Shown here: positions 42,368 to 51,118 of the stretch, piece by piece
Layout of the letters: each line of letters begins with the position of its first letter
How positions within the stretch are numbered: position 1 is the first letter of the stretch
NCBI RefSeq assembly: GCF_000504285.1
Contig: NZ_KI632511.1
Span: 4,461,372 to 4,525,371 of the forward strand
Direction of reading: 5' to 3'
Length of the DNA stretch: 64,000 nucleotides
From: Actinospica robiniae DSM 44927
GTDB lineage: Bacteria > Actinomycetota > Actinomycetes > Streptomycetales > Catenulisporaceae
Notes under the pieces: model-generated
Database searches by the model: none
Told to the model about the DNA's origin: nothing
The model's input: the letters and a program-made list of their open reading frames with translations, nothing else
Position numbers and translations under genes: made by a program

Positions 42368-43848
42368 CGCCCCCACCACATCAGGGCACGAGATCGTTCG
42401 CCGCGGTCGACCTCGGGGCGACCAGCGGTCGTGTCGTCGTCGGACGCGTGGGCGCGGGCGATCTCGAGCTGACCGAGGTGCACCGGTTCGCGAACACGCC
42501 GGTGCGCCTCGGGGGCGGACTGCACTGGGACATCCGGGCGCTCTACCAGAACGTCCTCGACGGGCTGGGCGCGGCCGGGCGCGAATTCGAGATCACCTCC
42601 GTCGGCATCGACAGCTGGGCCGTGGACTACGGCCTGCTCGATGCCGACGGGAAACTCCTCGCCGACCCGTACCACTACCGCGACACGCGCACCTCGCACG
42701 AAATCATCGAGGGCGTCTGGGAGCGAATCAGCGCGGCTGAGCTCTACCAGATCAATGGTCTGCAGCATCTGCCGTTCAACACCGTCTACCAGCTCGCCGC
42801 GGCGCGCGACGCGGGTCAGTTGGACGAGGCGAGCCTACTGCTGCTCATCCCCGACCTGATCACCTACTGGCTCACCGGCAGAACCTCGACAGAGGCGACC
42901 AACGCCTCCACGACCGGGTTCTTCGACGCCAGGACACGCACGTGGTCCGAAGAGGTGCTGCGCGCCGTCGAGATCGATTCCTCGCTGCTCGCTCCGCTGT
43001 GCCGGCCAGGCGACTCGGCCGGGATGCTTCTGCCCGCTGCGCTCGAGCGCAGCGGACTGCACGCGGGCACCGAGGTCGTGGCGGTCGCGTCGCACGACAC
43101 CGCGTCGGCCGTAGCCGCCGTTCCCGCGACGAACGAGCGATTCGCCTATATATCGTGTGGCACCTGGTCGCTAGCCGGGATCGAACTGCCGAAGCCGGTC
43201 CTGACCGAGGACTCCAAGGCGGCCAACTTCACCAACGAACTCGGCGTCGACGGCACGGTCCGGTTCCTGCGCAACATCATGGGTCTGTGGCTGCTGACCG
43301 AGAGCCTGCGCACCTGGGCGGCTCAAGGCCGACCGTCCCTCCTGCCCGATCTACTCGATCAGGCTGCCGATGCAGAACCCTTCGCCTGCCTGATCGATCC
43401 GGACGATCCGACGTTCCTGAGCCCAGGTGACATGCCCGCACGCATCGCAGAATTCTGCCGACGCACGGGGCAGCAGCCGCCGCGGAATCAGGGTGCAGTC
43501 GTACGGTGCATCCTGGAGAGCCTCGCCCTCGCCCACCGCCACGCACTTCGCCAAGCGGCGACCCTCGCGGATCGTGAGATCGACGTCGTGCACCTGGTCG
43601 GCGGCGGCAGTCGCAATGAGCTGCTATGCCAGCTGACCGCCGACGCGACCGGGCTCCCGGTCGTGGCCGGACCCACCGAAGCGACCGCGCTGGGCAACAC
43701 GCTCATCCAGGCGCGGGCGAGGGGAATGGTCGGCGACCTGGCGGAAATGCGCGGGCTGATCTCCCGTACCCAGAACGTTCGCCGGTACCACCCGCGCGCA
43801 GAGCGACGCGCTTGGGATGCCGCGGCCGCGCGGGTGGGCCTGTCCTGA
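42364..43848 (+). CDS. rhaB: Rhamnulokinase
   Basis: A 494-residue FGGY-family sugar kinase phosphorylating L-rhamnulose at O1. ATP/substrate motifs are AVDLGATSGRV at the N terminus, SIDSWAVDYG-like (GIDSWAVDYG), SCGTWSLAG, and the C-terminal VGGGSRNELL and EATALGN. The ATG overlaps the aldolase stop (ATGA). It supplies the phosphorylated substrate to RhaEW, encoded just before it. Confidence 0.95.
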   Translation: MTPPPHQGTRSFAAVDLGATSGRVVVGRVGAGDLELTEVHRFANTPVRLGGGLHWDIRALYQNVLDGLGAAGREFEITSVGIDSWAVDYGLLDADGKLLADPYHYRDTRTSHEIIEGVWERISAAELYQINGLQHLPFNTVYQLAAARDAGQLDEASLLLLIPDLITYWLTGRTSTEATNASTTGFFDARTRTWSEEVLRAVEIDSSLLAPLCRPGDSAGMLLPAALERSGLHAGTEVVAVASHDTASAVAAVPATNERFAYISCGTWSLAGIELPKPVLTEDSKAANFTNELGVDGTVRFLRNIMGLWLLTESLRTWAAQGRPSLLPDLLDQAADAEPFACLIDPDDPTFLSPGDMPARIAEFCRRTGQQPPRNQGAVVRCILESLALAHRHALRQAATLADREIDVVHLVGGGSRNELLCQLTADATGLPVVAGPTEATALGNTLIQARARGMVGDLAEMRGLISRTQNVRRYHPRAERRAWDAAAARVGLS

Positions 43849-44582
43849 TGATGAACCGGACACCGAAGCCATCCATACGCATCGCCCTATTCGTCACCTG
43901 CGTTAACGACCTGGCGTACCCCGGCACCGGAATCGCCGCGGTGCGTCTGCTCGAGCGGCTCGGGGTGGAGGTGGCGTTCCCGGAGGCACAGACGTGCTGC
44001 GGGCAGATGCAGTACAACACCGGCTACCCGAGTGCGGCGGTGCCGCTGGCCGAGAAGTTCGGCAAGGACTTCGCCGGATTCGACGCGGTGGTAGTGCCGT
44101 CCGGCTCCTGCGGCGCCTTCATCCGGGACGTGCATCCGAAGCTGGTCGAAGGCGCGGTGCCCCCGGTATACGAGCTGACCGAGTACCTGATCGACGTCCT
44201 CGGCGTGGAGCAGGTGGGCGCGTACTTCCCGCACAAGGTCGCCTATCATCCGACCTGTCACTCCTCCCGGCTGCTCAAGGTGGGCGACCGGCCGACCCGG
44301 TTGCTGCGCGCGGTCGAGGGTTTGGAGCTGGTGGAGCTGCCGGGGGCGGCGGAATGCTGCGGGTTCGGCGGGACCTTCTCGGTGAAGAACCCCGACGTCT
44401 CCGCGGCCATGGGCGCGGACAAGGTGACGCACGCGGTGGAGAGCGGCGCGGAGTACCTGGTGGCCGCCGACAATTCCTGCCTGATGCACATCGGCGGCAC
44501 CGCGCGCCGCTCCGGAGCCCCGATCAAGACGATCCATCTGGCCGAGATCCTCGCCGCCACCCGAGAGACGGTGAACGCATGA
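43848..44582 (+). CDS. lutA: L-lactate oxidation protein LutA (CCG-domain)
   Basis: A 244-residue protein with two cysteine-rich CCG domains (AQTCCGQMQYNTG and AAECCGFGGTFS, plus HPTCHSSR), the fold that binds an iron-sulfur cluster in heterodisulfide-reductase-like subunits. LutABC together oxidise L-lactate to pyruvate at the membrane. The start overlaps the rhaB stop (TGATG). Being in one operon with the rhamnose genes, it should consume the lactate formed by RhaEW. Confidence 0.93.
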   Translation: MMNRTPKPSIRIALFVTCVNDLAYPGTGIAAVRLLERLGVEVAFPEAQTCCGQMQYNTGYPSAAVPLAEKFGKDFAGFDAVVVPSGSCGAFIRDVHPKLVEGAVPPVYELTEYLIDVLGVEQVGAYFPHKVAYHPTCHSSRLLKVGDRPTRLLRAVEGLELVELPGAAECCGFGGTFSVKNPDVSAAMGADKVTHAVESGAEYLVAADNSCLMHIGGTARRSGAPIKTIHLAEILAATRETVNA

Positions 44583-46024
44583 CCGGCGTCTATGTGGGCA
44601 TGCCCGCGTTCCCGACCGCCGCGCGGGCAGCCACCCGGAACGCCCAGCTGCGCGCGAATCTAACCCGGGCGACGCACACGATCCGGGACAGGCGGGCCCG
44701 GGCAGTAGCGGAGCTCGAGGACTGGGAGGGGCTGCGCCAGGCCGGTAAGGCGATCAAGGACGAGACCCTCGCCCACCTCGACGACTACCTGCTCCAGCTC
44801 GAGGCGAAGGTCACCGAGGCCGGCGGCACCGTGCACTGGGCCCGCGACGCCGACGAGGCCAACCGCATCGTCACCGAGCTGATCCGCGCGACCGGCGGCA
44901 GTGACGATCAACCACATGAGGTCGTCAAGGTCAAGTCCATGGCCACCCAGGAGATCGGCCTCAACGAGCACCTCGCCGCCGAGGGCATCTCCGCCTACGA
45001 GACCGACCTGGCCGAACTCATCGTGCAGCTCGGCGACGACCTCCCCTCGCACATCCTCGTACCGGCGATCCACAAGAACCGCACCGAGATCCGCGACATC
45101 TTCCGCGAACGCATGGGCGAGTGGGGCCGGCCCGCACCCGAAGGCCTCACCGACACCCCCGCCGACCTCGCGGAGGCCGCTCGGCTGCATCTGCGCGAGA
45201 AGTTCCTGCGCGCGAAGGTCGCCGTGTCCGGCGCGAACTTCATGGTCGCCGAGACCGGCACCCTCGTCGTACTCGAATCCGAAGGCAACGGCCGGATGTG
45301 CCTGACCCTGCCCGAGACCCTCATCTCGGTCGTCGGTATCGAGAAGATCGTCCCGACCTGGCGCGACCTCGAAGTCTTCCTCCAACTGCTGCCGCGATCC
45401 TCCACCGCGGAACGGATGAATCCGTACACGACCATGTGGACCGGCACCCACGAGGGCGACGGGCCGAAGCAGTTCCACCTCGTCCTGCTCGACAACGGCC
45501 GCACCCAGACCCTGGCCGACGAGGTCGGACGCCAGGCCCTGCGCTGCATCCGCTGCTCCGCGTGCCTCAACGTCTGCCCCGTCTACGAGCGCGCCGGCGG
45601 CCACGCCTACGGATCCGCCTACCCCGGCCCCATCGGCGCCATCCTCACCCCGCAACTACGCGGCACTGCGAGCGAGCTCGACGCCTCACTTCCCTACGCG
45701 TCTTCGCTGTGCGGAGCCTGCTTCGAGGCCTGCCCCGTCGCCATCGATATCCCCGAAGTTCTGCTTCACCTGCGCGAAAGGGTCGGGCGAGAGGCGAAGG
45801 AGCACGGCGGTCACCGACTCGAACGCGCCGCGATGAAGGCCGCGACGTACGCGATGACGCACCCGGCCGTGTATCGCGCCGCCGAGAACGCCGCTGTGCG
45901 CGCAAGGAAACTGATTCCGAAGAAGGTTCCCTTCGGCGCGGGCAAAGCCTGGACCGAAACCCGCGACCTGCCGGAGCTGCCCGAGCAGACGTTCCGTCAG
46001 TGGTGGAAGGAGACCCACCGATGA
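44579..46024 (+). CDS. lutB: L-lactate oxidation iron-sulfur protein LutB
   Basis: A 481-residue protein. An N-terminal LUD domain includes VVKVKSMATQEIGLN and NFMVAETGT. It is followed by two [4Fe-4S] ferredoxin motifs, CIRCSACLNVCPVY and CGACFEACPVAID, and a C-terminal helical domain ending in a typical FRQWWKE tail. It is the electron-carrying core of the LutABC complex. The start overlaps lutA's stop (ATGA). Confidence 0.94.
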   Translation: MTGVYVGMPAFPTAARAATRNAQLRANLTRATHTIRDRRARAVAELEDWEGLRQAGKAIKDETLAHLDDYLLQLEAKVTEAGGTVHWARDADEANRIVTELIRATGGSDDQPHEVVKVKSMATQEIGLNEHLAAEGISAYETDLAELIVQLGDDLPSHILVPAIHKNRTEIRDIFRERMGEWGRPAPEGLTDTPADLAEAARLHLREKFLRAKVAVSGANFMVAETGTLVVLESEGNGRMCLTLPETLISVVGIEKIVPTWRDLEVFLQLLPRSSTAERMNPYTTMWTGTHEGDGPKQFHLVLLDNGRTQTLADEVGRQALRCIRCSACLNVCPVYERAGGHAYGSAYPGPIGAILTPQLRGTASELDASLPYASSLCGACFEACPVAIDIPEVLLHLRERVGREAKEHGGHRLERAAMKAATYAMTHPAVYRAAENAAVRARKLIPKKVPFGAGKAWTETRDLPELPEQTFRQWWKETHR

Positions 46025-46659
46025 ACCCGACGGCGTCGAGCGCACGGGAAGAGATCCTCGCCCGCATCCGTGCGGCCTCGGGTGACGCCCCCAGCACGGA
46101 CGCTCGCATCATCAACCGTGACTACCTCGCGGCCCACGTCGAGACGGACCTTGTCGACCTCCTTGCCGAAAACCTCACGGATTACCGGGCCCGCGTATAT
46201 CGCGCCGCAGCGCCTGCCGACGTGGCGGTGATCGTCGCCGGGCTGCTGCACGGGCCGCGCCTAGTCGTGCCCGACGGCGTGCCCGACGCTTGGATTCCCG
46301 CCGAAGCGACCGCGCTACGCGATCAACCGGCGCTCGATCCCGCCACGCTCGACCTGACCCACGCGGTGCTGACCGGCTGCGCCTTGGCGATCGCCGAGAC
46401 CGGCACCATCGTGCTCGACGGCGGCCCCGGCCAAGGTCGCCGAGCCCTCACTCTGGTCCCCGACCACCACATCTGCGTCGTCCGCTGCCCGGAACAGGTG
46501 GTCGCCTCCATCCCGCAGGCCCTGCCGTTGCTGGACCCGACGCGTCCACAGACCTGGATCGCCGGGCCGTCAGCCACCAGCGACATCGAGCTGGACCGGG
46601 TCGAGGGCGTGCACGGGCCGAGACTCCTGGACGTCATCCTTCTCGCTGCACGGAGTTGA
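46021..46659 (+). CDS. lutC: L-lactate oxidation protein LutC (LUD domain)
   Basis: A 212-residue LUD-domain subunit (ARIRAASGDAP start; LTGCALAIAETGTIVLDGG; HICVVRCPEQVV). It completes LutABC and ends the rhamnose operon. The start overlaps the lutB stop (ATGA). Confidence 0.93.
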   Translation: MNPTASSAREEILARIRAASGDAPSTDARIINRDYLAAHVETDLVDLLAENLTDYRARVYRAAAPADVAVIVAGLLHGPRLVVPDGVPDAWIPAEATALRDQPALDPATLDLTHAVLTGCALAIAETGTIVLDGGPGQGRRALTLVPDHHICVVRCPEQVVASIPQALPLLDPTRPQTWIAGPSATSDIELDRVEGVHGPRLLDVILLAARS

Positions 46660-46838
46660 CACGGCCTCAACCGGAAGGCCGGCGCAGGCCGGGAAAGTCC
46701 CACAGCTGCGCTGGTCAAACGGCCGGCTCAGGCACTGCCGGCCGAAAACCAGATCACTGTCGTCCTCGACTCGGGCGTGCTGGACGACCTCCTCACAGCG
46801 GCAAATCAGAAGATTGATTAAAGCCTGGCCGCGGGTTC

Positions 46839-46985
46839 ATCGCAAAACCGCCGTCACTCGATCATCTACAACGCCCAGCCCGGCGCGATGTTCGCAGACC
46901 TGGACAGCCGAGGGCCGAGCGGCGAACGCGTCTGTCTTTTCGCCAAAGTCATGTACTGCGCCGGCCTCCGCCCCGCAGAGGTCTC
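46839..46985 (+). pseudogene. Internally deleted tyrosine-integrase fragment
   Basis: The frame reads RRHSIIYNA, then directly DSRGPSGERVCLFAKVM, then YCAGLRPAEVSASR. Actinobacterial tyrosine recombinases have RRRSVIYNA in the core-binding domain and YAGLRPSEALALR at the start of the catalytic domain, with ~50 residues between them that are missing here. The Arg of the catalytic RPAE box remains; the rest of the catalytic domain is gone. Confidence 0.6.
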
Positions 46986-47300
46986 AGCGTCCCGGTGCTC
47001 TCGGCTACGTACGTGAAGTGCATCGCCGGCAAGAGGATCGCGTACCTACGACGCATCGAGGAGACGCTCTCGGTCAGGGGCGATCCGTCACAGCCCGGGC
47101 CGACGGACGGCAGCGCGGGCCTGTAGAACTTCAACACGTATTCCGCACGGCCAGCCGGATTCAGCCGCCGGAAGCCGGCGCCGGCCGGAGCGATAAGGTG
47201 GCAAGACGTAGATAAACCAAGACTCGGAGCAGTCAGCTGGATGGCGTCCCACCTGCGGCTATTCGAGCGAATAGCATCATCGTTGGATGTCCAACCTCGG

Positions 47301-47345
47301 TGGGGCGGGTGGGGCTCGAACCCACGACCGGAGGATTATGAGTCT
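47301..47345 (-). tRNA. 3' half of a tRNA with CAU anticodon (partial, att-like)
   Basis: On the minus strand the segment reads through an anticodon loop CTCATAA (anticodon CAT, Met or Ile2 type). It continues into GGTC, a T-arm GTGGGTTCGAGCCCCAC and an acceptor end. The sequence before the loop is not a tRNA 5' half. Such 3' tRNA fragments are left as attachment sites by integrative elements, matching the nearby integrase remnant. Confidence 0.7.
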
Positions 47346-47595
47346 CATGATATACGGGTCATTCTATGCCGGTCTATACTGGTGCCTGCCGCCCAGTGCC
47401 GGATCGTCCACCCTCCCCTGATGATACGAATCCGTCACCGTCCGTACAAATTCAGATCGTGCCGACGCGTGCCGGATAGTCCGGACGCGGCCCGCTCGCC
47501 ATTCGCTCGCCATCGGTTCGGACCGCAGGCTGCCGATCGGCCAACTTAATGAGAACCTGATCCAGGGGCCCTGCGACCGGGCACCTGGGGCGCCT

Positions 47596-48156
47596 TCACT
47601 TCCATGCGGCGTCCAATCTCTCCCAAAGCAGCCTGGCCCGTCCCCACGCCGGGTCGATGATCGCGACTTGCCAGGCGAGGAAGAGCGAAGCGACGGCGCG
47701 GGGGCAGTCTTCGCCGTAGTAGACGCCGATGTCCACGACCGAAACCACCGCCCCGGCCCACGTGCAGGGCTTTGCGTCGCGGATGCTGACGGCGATGCGA
47801 GTCGGGTTTTCCCACGCGGGAGGCGTCGCGATGGCGATGAGGTCGGTGCCGAGACAGGCGTCCTGGATCCGCTCGGCGGTGTCCGCGGTGCAGAAGCCGC
47901 CGACGAACGCGCGCTGCCCACTGCAGTCAGCGAGCGCGACGCCCGGTTGAGAGCTCGTGGTGACGAAGCCGTTGCGGTTGGCGCGAGCCAGATGCGGGAT
48001 GAGCGACACCGTCTCGTCGGCGGGTCGGATCTTCCCATCCTGGCTCGGGAGGTAGGCCGGCAGATAGCTGTTGCCGCCCTCGAGCCAGTCAGCCGTGAGG
48101 TCGCCGAGATCAGCGAGCGTGCGGGCGTACTGCCAGAGATCCTGATGAGTGGTCAC
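47596..48156 (-). CDS. DUF6919-like protein of unknown function
   Basis: A 186-residue soluble protein that resembles the streptomycete proteins annotated DUF6919 (DLWQYARTLADLGDLTADWLEG, ARANRNGFVTTSSQPG, IAIATPPAW). The function is unknown. The GTG start follows AAGGAAG. It is a single gene flanked by the integration scar and by another hypothetical gene on the other strand, consistent with accessory DNA. Confidence 0.7.
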   Translation of the reverse strand: MTTHQDLWQYARTLADLGDLTADWLEGGNSYLPAYLPSQDGKIRPADETVSLIPHLARANRNGFVTTSSQPGVALADCSGQRAFVGGFCTADTAERIQDACLGTDLIAIATPPAWENPTRIAVSIRDAKPCTWAGAVVSVVDIGVYYGEDCPRAVASLFLAWQVAIIDPAWGRARLLWERLDAAWK

Positions 48157-48457
48157 GGTGCTTCCTTGTCCGATGTCTCCGATCGAATACGTCAGTCATC
48201 CGATCATGACGGAACATCAGGCCGCCTCACCGCGGCAGCCGAGCTCGCCAACGCGGAAACCGGCCGATCTCAGATCGTCGAGGGAACGTCGAGGCAAGCA
48301 GCTCATCGCAGGCGAGGGCCCGTCCCGCGTGTTCATCGCCGCCTGCTCGGCCCGCTACGGTTCGCGGGGCCGGCGCGCTCTGGTCGAGCGGAACGGGCAG
48401 GCCCGGGTTGGGGCTTTCGCCGAAAGCCCCTCCCCAGCGCGGTGCGGCCGGTAGCCT
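48157..48457. other. Intergenic region between divergent hypothetical genes
   Basis: 300 bp without a gene. A short hairpin, GGGGCTTTCGCCGAAAGCCCC at its core, lies near 48411-48431; promoters for both sides are presumably here but none is convincing. Confidence 0.4.
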
Positions 48458-49822
48458 GTGCCCGTGCCGAAATCCCGCTCGCGCGGCAAGAAGAGCCGAT
48501 CGACCAGGTCCGCCGCCCATCGCACCCGCGACCAGCGATCATCCGCGACCCTCTCGTCCGGGCTTCCGCTGGGCCTGTTCCAGATGGATCCGGAGATCTC
48601 AGCCCGGCGCGAGCTCCTGGCGCGCCGGACGGCGCAAGAGGAGCTGCCCGCCCTGCTCGAGGTCGCCGCCCGGTATGCATCGGACCCGGGCGAGATGGAA
48701 GACGGGCTGTGCACGCGGCTCGGCGAGCTCATGCACCGCTGTGATGCCGACGGCGGGAGCGACCCGGACCGGTCGCGCTACCTCGAGCCGGATCGGGTTC
48801 TCGGCGCCGTGACGGCCGCCGTGCTCGAGGCACTCGGCGCTCCCGGTGCGACGCCGCAGGCTGCCGACTTCGAACCGGGCGGCACCCTGGCCGCCCCGTG
48901 GCGACTCTGGGAGGTACTGCGCGAGATCGCACCGGACGCCCAGGCGCACGCGCTGTACGGGCTCGAAGAAGAACTGCGCTCACGCCTCGCCGCGCCGCTG
49001 CCCGAGAGCACCGTGCGCCGCGCGTCGGCGGACTCACTGCTTTGGGCGTGTGATGGGTACCAGTCCCGCTTCCTGATCACGGCGGCGTTCGAACGCGCCG
49101 GGCAGGTGCGCTCGTACGCCTGGGACGTCGATGCGTGCGGATACGAGGCCGTCACCGTGGCCGCGGGCTTCTTCAGCTCGAGCGAGTCGGCATTCGAGCA
49201 GTGGCGATCCGCAGTCGGCGCGGACGCGACGGCGACGAGTGCGCTCGCACCCGTGGAGGATGATGCGCAACGCAGACTCATCGCGGCGCTGCTCCCGGAT
49301 GTCGAGGGTTTCGGACGCATGGGCGGCGAGTCGGTCGAGCAGATGGCGGAGTATCACCGCTCGCGCCGACTCGCACAGTCGTTGCGCGCCACACCGGGAC
49401 TCGTGCAAGCCTCCCCGGCAAGTGAAGACGATCCCGATATCGCGCTGCCGCAGAAGCAGGGAGCCCGGTTCGCGGATTGGCTGGCCGCAAGGGAGCCGGA
49501 GCGCGATCTCGCCTTCGACATCGGGGAACTCGCCGCCGAACTGGCCGATACGTGGGCGGGAGCGGTACCGGCGGAACTGCTCCTCACCTGCTCGCCGCAT
49601 CGGGTCGCCGCCAAGATCCACTCGCTCCGCGGCTTCTACCTGGAGGACTTCGCCGCCGAACTCCTCACACTGTTCCCGTATTGGGTGCGCTGGATCGGAG
49701 AGCAGACGGCCCTGCCGGACCACCTCCTCGAACGCTCGCTCGCATACTGCGACGGCCGCACCCACCCGGCCCAGGCCCCCGGCGACCGCGAATTGAACTG
49801 GTACGCACGCTGCCCTGAGTGA
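48458..49822 (+). CDS. Hypothetical protein, 454 residues
   Basis: I do not recognise the family. The first ~35 residues are very basic (KSRSRGKKSRSTRS), reminiscent of a nucleic-acid-binding tail, and the rest is helical and acidic with no membrane segment or signal peptide. Codon use is normal for the window. The GTG at 48458 has a weak ribosome site; a second GTG is two codons later. It is convergent with the Wadjet operon's last gene. No function is proposed. Confidence 0.6.
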   Translation: MPVPKSRSRGKKSRSTRSAAHRTRDQRSSATLSSGLPLGLFQMDPEISARRELLARRTAQEELPALLEVAARYASDPGEMEDGLCTRLGELMHRCDADGGSDPDRSRYLEPDRVLGAVTAAVLEALGAPGATPQAADFEPGGTLAAPWRLWEVLREIAPDAQAHALYGLEEELRSRLAAPLPESTVRRASADSLLWACDGYQSRFLITAAFERAGQVRSYAWDVDACGYEAVTVAAGFFSSSESAFEQWRSAVGADATATSALAPVEDDAQRRLIAALLPDVEGFGRMGGESVEQMAEYHRSRRLAQSLRATPGLVQASPASEDDPDIALPQKQGARFADWLAAREPERDLAFDIGELAAELADTWAGAVPAELLLTCSPHRVAAKIHSLRGFYLEDFAAELLTLFPYWVRWIGEQTALPDHLLERSLAYCDGRTHPAQAPGDRELNWYARCPE

Positions 49823-49880
49823 CGACAGGGCGCCGCAAGCCGGCCGGGCTGCTGTGCCCCGCGCCGGGAGCGAGCCGGTC

Positions 49881-51101
49881 TCAGCGGACGGCTTCGCGCA
49901 GATCGACCAGGAGTTCGGGGATCACGTGCTCCTCCTCGACGCGGACCCCGTGCTGCTCGATGGCGGAACGCAGCGCCGGGTCCCAGGGCGTGTCGATAGG
50001 GGCTCCGGTCGTCAGAGGACTACCGAGGCCGCGGAGCACGGCCGCCGAGTAGGACGCGGCGTCATAGCGCCAGGGGTCCGCGGCCGGCAGGGCGAGGATG
50101 CCCGCGGCGATGCGTACGCCGCCCCAGTCGAAATCGCCGTGGTACGCGAACCGCGCGCCGCGGGCGGCCAGATGGCCGAGCAGCACGCGCGCCGCGGCGG
50201 AGAGCTGGCCTTCGACGCAGATCAGCGGCGGGCAGCGGTCGCCGAGTTCGTCGGCCGCGGCGGCGAGCACGGCCGGGTTCTCGCACACGAAGACCCGGCC
50301 GCCGGCGCACGCGGGCGGGTGGCGGCGCACCCGGCGCAGCGTCAGGACCGCGGGCTCGCCCGGGAGTTCGGCGCCGATTCCCAGCGTCAGCACCCGGGAG
50401 GAGAGCTCGTCCAGCGCGACGCCGACCGCGGCCCACGCCTGACGGCGGCCTTCGGCACCTGCGGTGGACGCGTTCGACAGCCCGGCCAGGACGCGGATCG
50501 CGGAGAGGACCAGCGCGGTCAGGGCTCTGCCGTCGTCGAGCGCGTGGGCGTCGCCGAGGGCGCGGGCGGCGAGAACGGGGAGCACGACCCCGTCGGCGGG
50601 CAGGAGCGCGAGTACCTTCCCTGCGTTCGCCGTAAGTTCCCGGGCCGCGGCCGCGTCGGCCCGTGCGAGGCGCTTCACGAGGCCGGCCCGTTCGGATTCG
50701 GCAGCCCACGCCGCGAGATCCGGGCGGGCGCGGGCTAAGTCGCGCAGCGGCTCGTACGCCGCCTGCCAGGCCAGCAGATCGGCCTGCGCCCGCGCGCGGA
50801 GATCGGGCACCGGCCCGGTCAGCGCGCGCACGGCGGCGGCGAGACCCTCGGGACAGATCCCTGATTCCCGCAGCAGCGCGTCGAGCTCGGGCAGGCGGAC
50901 GGAGAGCGAGCGCCCGGCGCTCGGCGCACGGCCGAACAGGGACTCGAGCGCGCGCCGCTGCCCGACCGTGGCCCCGGTCAGTGTGACCGTGCCGTCGATC
51001 GCCCTGCCCTGGGCCAGTTTCGTGCGCACCCGCTCGACGAGCCACTGCGTGTCCGGGCCGCCCAGCAGGCGGCGCAGGCGATCTTCTCCGTCGTCTGTCA
51101 T
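49881..51101 (-). CDS. jetD: Wadjet type II nuclease subunit JetD (TIGR02679, DUF2399)
   Basis: A 406-residue protein whose C-terminal DUF2399 domain is a Toprim-like metal nuclease. The metal-binding Glu274 lies in VFVCENPAV and the DxD pair (Asp323, Asp325) in HGDFDWGG. JetD cuts small circular DNA that the SMC-like JetABC complex has extruded. It is the last gene of the operon, 17 bases after jetC. The ATG at 51101 is used; a GTG at 51113 is possible. Catalytic residues are intact. Confidence 0.88.
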   Translation of the reverse strand: MTDDGEDRLRRLLGGPDTQWLVERVRTKLAQGRAIDGTVTLTGATVGQRRALESLFGRAPSAGRSLSVRLPELDALLRESGICPEGLAAAVRALTGPVPDLRARAQADLLAWQAAYEPLRDLARARPDLAAWAAESERAGLVKRLARADAAAARELTANAGKVLALLPADGVVLPVLAARALGDAHALDDGRALTALVLSAIRVLAGLSNASTAGAEGRRQAWAAVGVALDELSSRVLTLGIGAELPGEPAVLTLRRVRRHPPACAGGRVFVCENPAVLAAAADELGDRCPPLICVEGQLSAAARVLLGHLAARGARFAYHGDFDWGGVRIAAGILALPAADPWRYDAASYSAAVLRGLGSPLTTGAPIDTPWDPALRSAIEQHGVRVEEEHVIPELLVDLREAVR

Positions 51102-51118
51102 GAGTATCGACACGCGGC

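Larger units (their letters stand above)
46660..47595. other. Mobile-element scar region without intact genes
   Basis: About 935 bp with no intact gene. It contains a short open stretch ending at 46821 (ITVVLDSGVLDDLLTAANQ), an integrase fragment (46839-46985) and a 3' tRNA fragment (47301-47345). The remainder shows no recognisable structure. Confidence 0.6.

Noticed and set aside
47301-47345. Complete tRNA gene
   Set aside because: Only anticodon loop, T-arm and acceptor 3' half are present; no 5' half precedes them on the minus strand.
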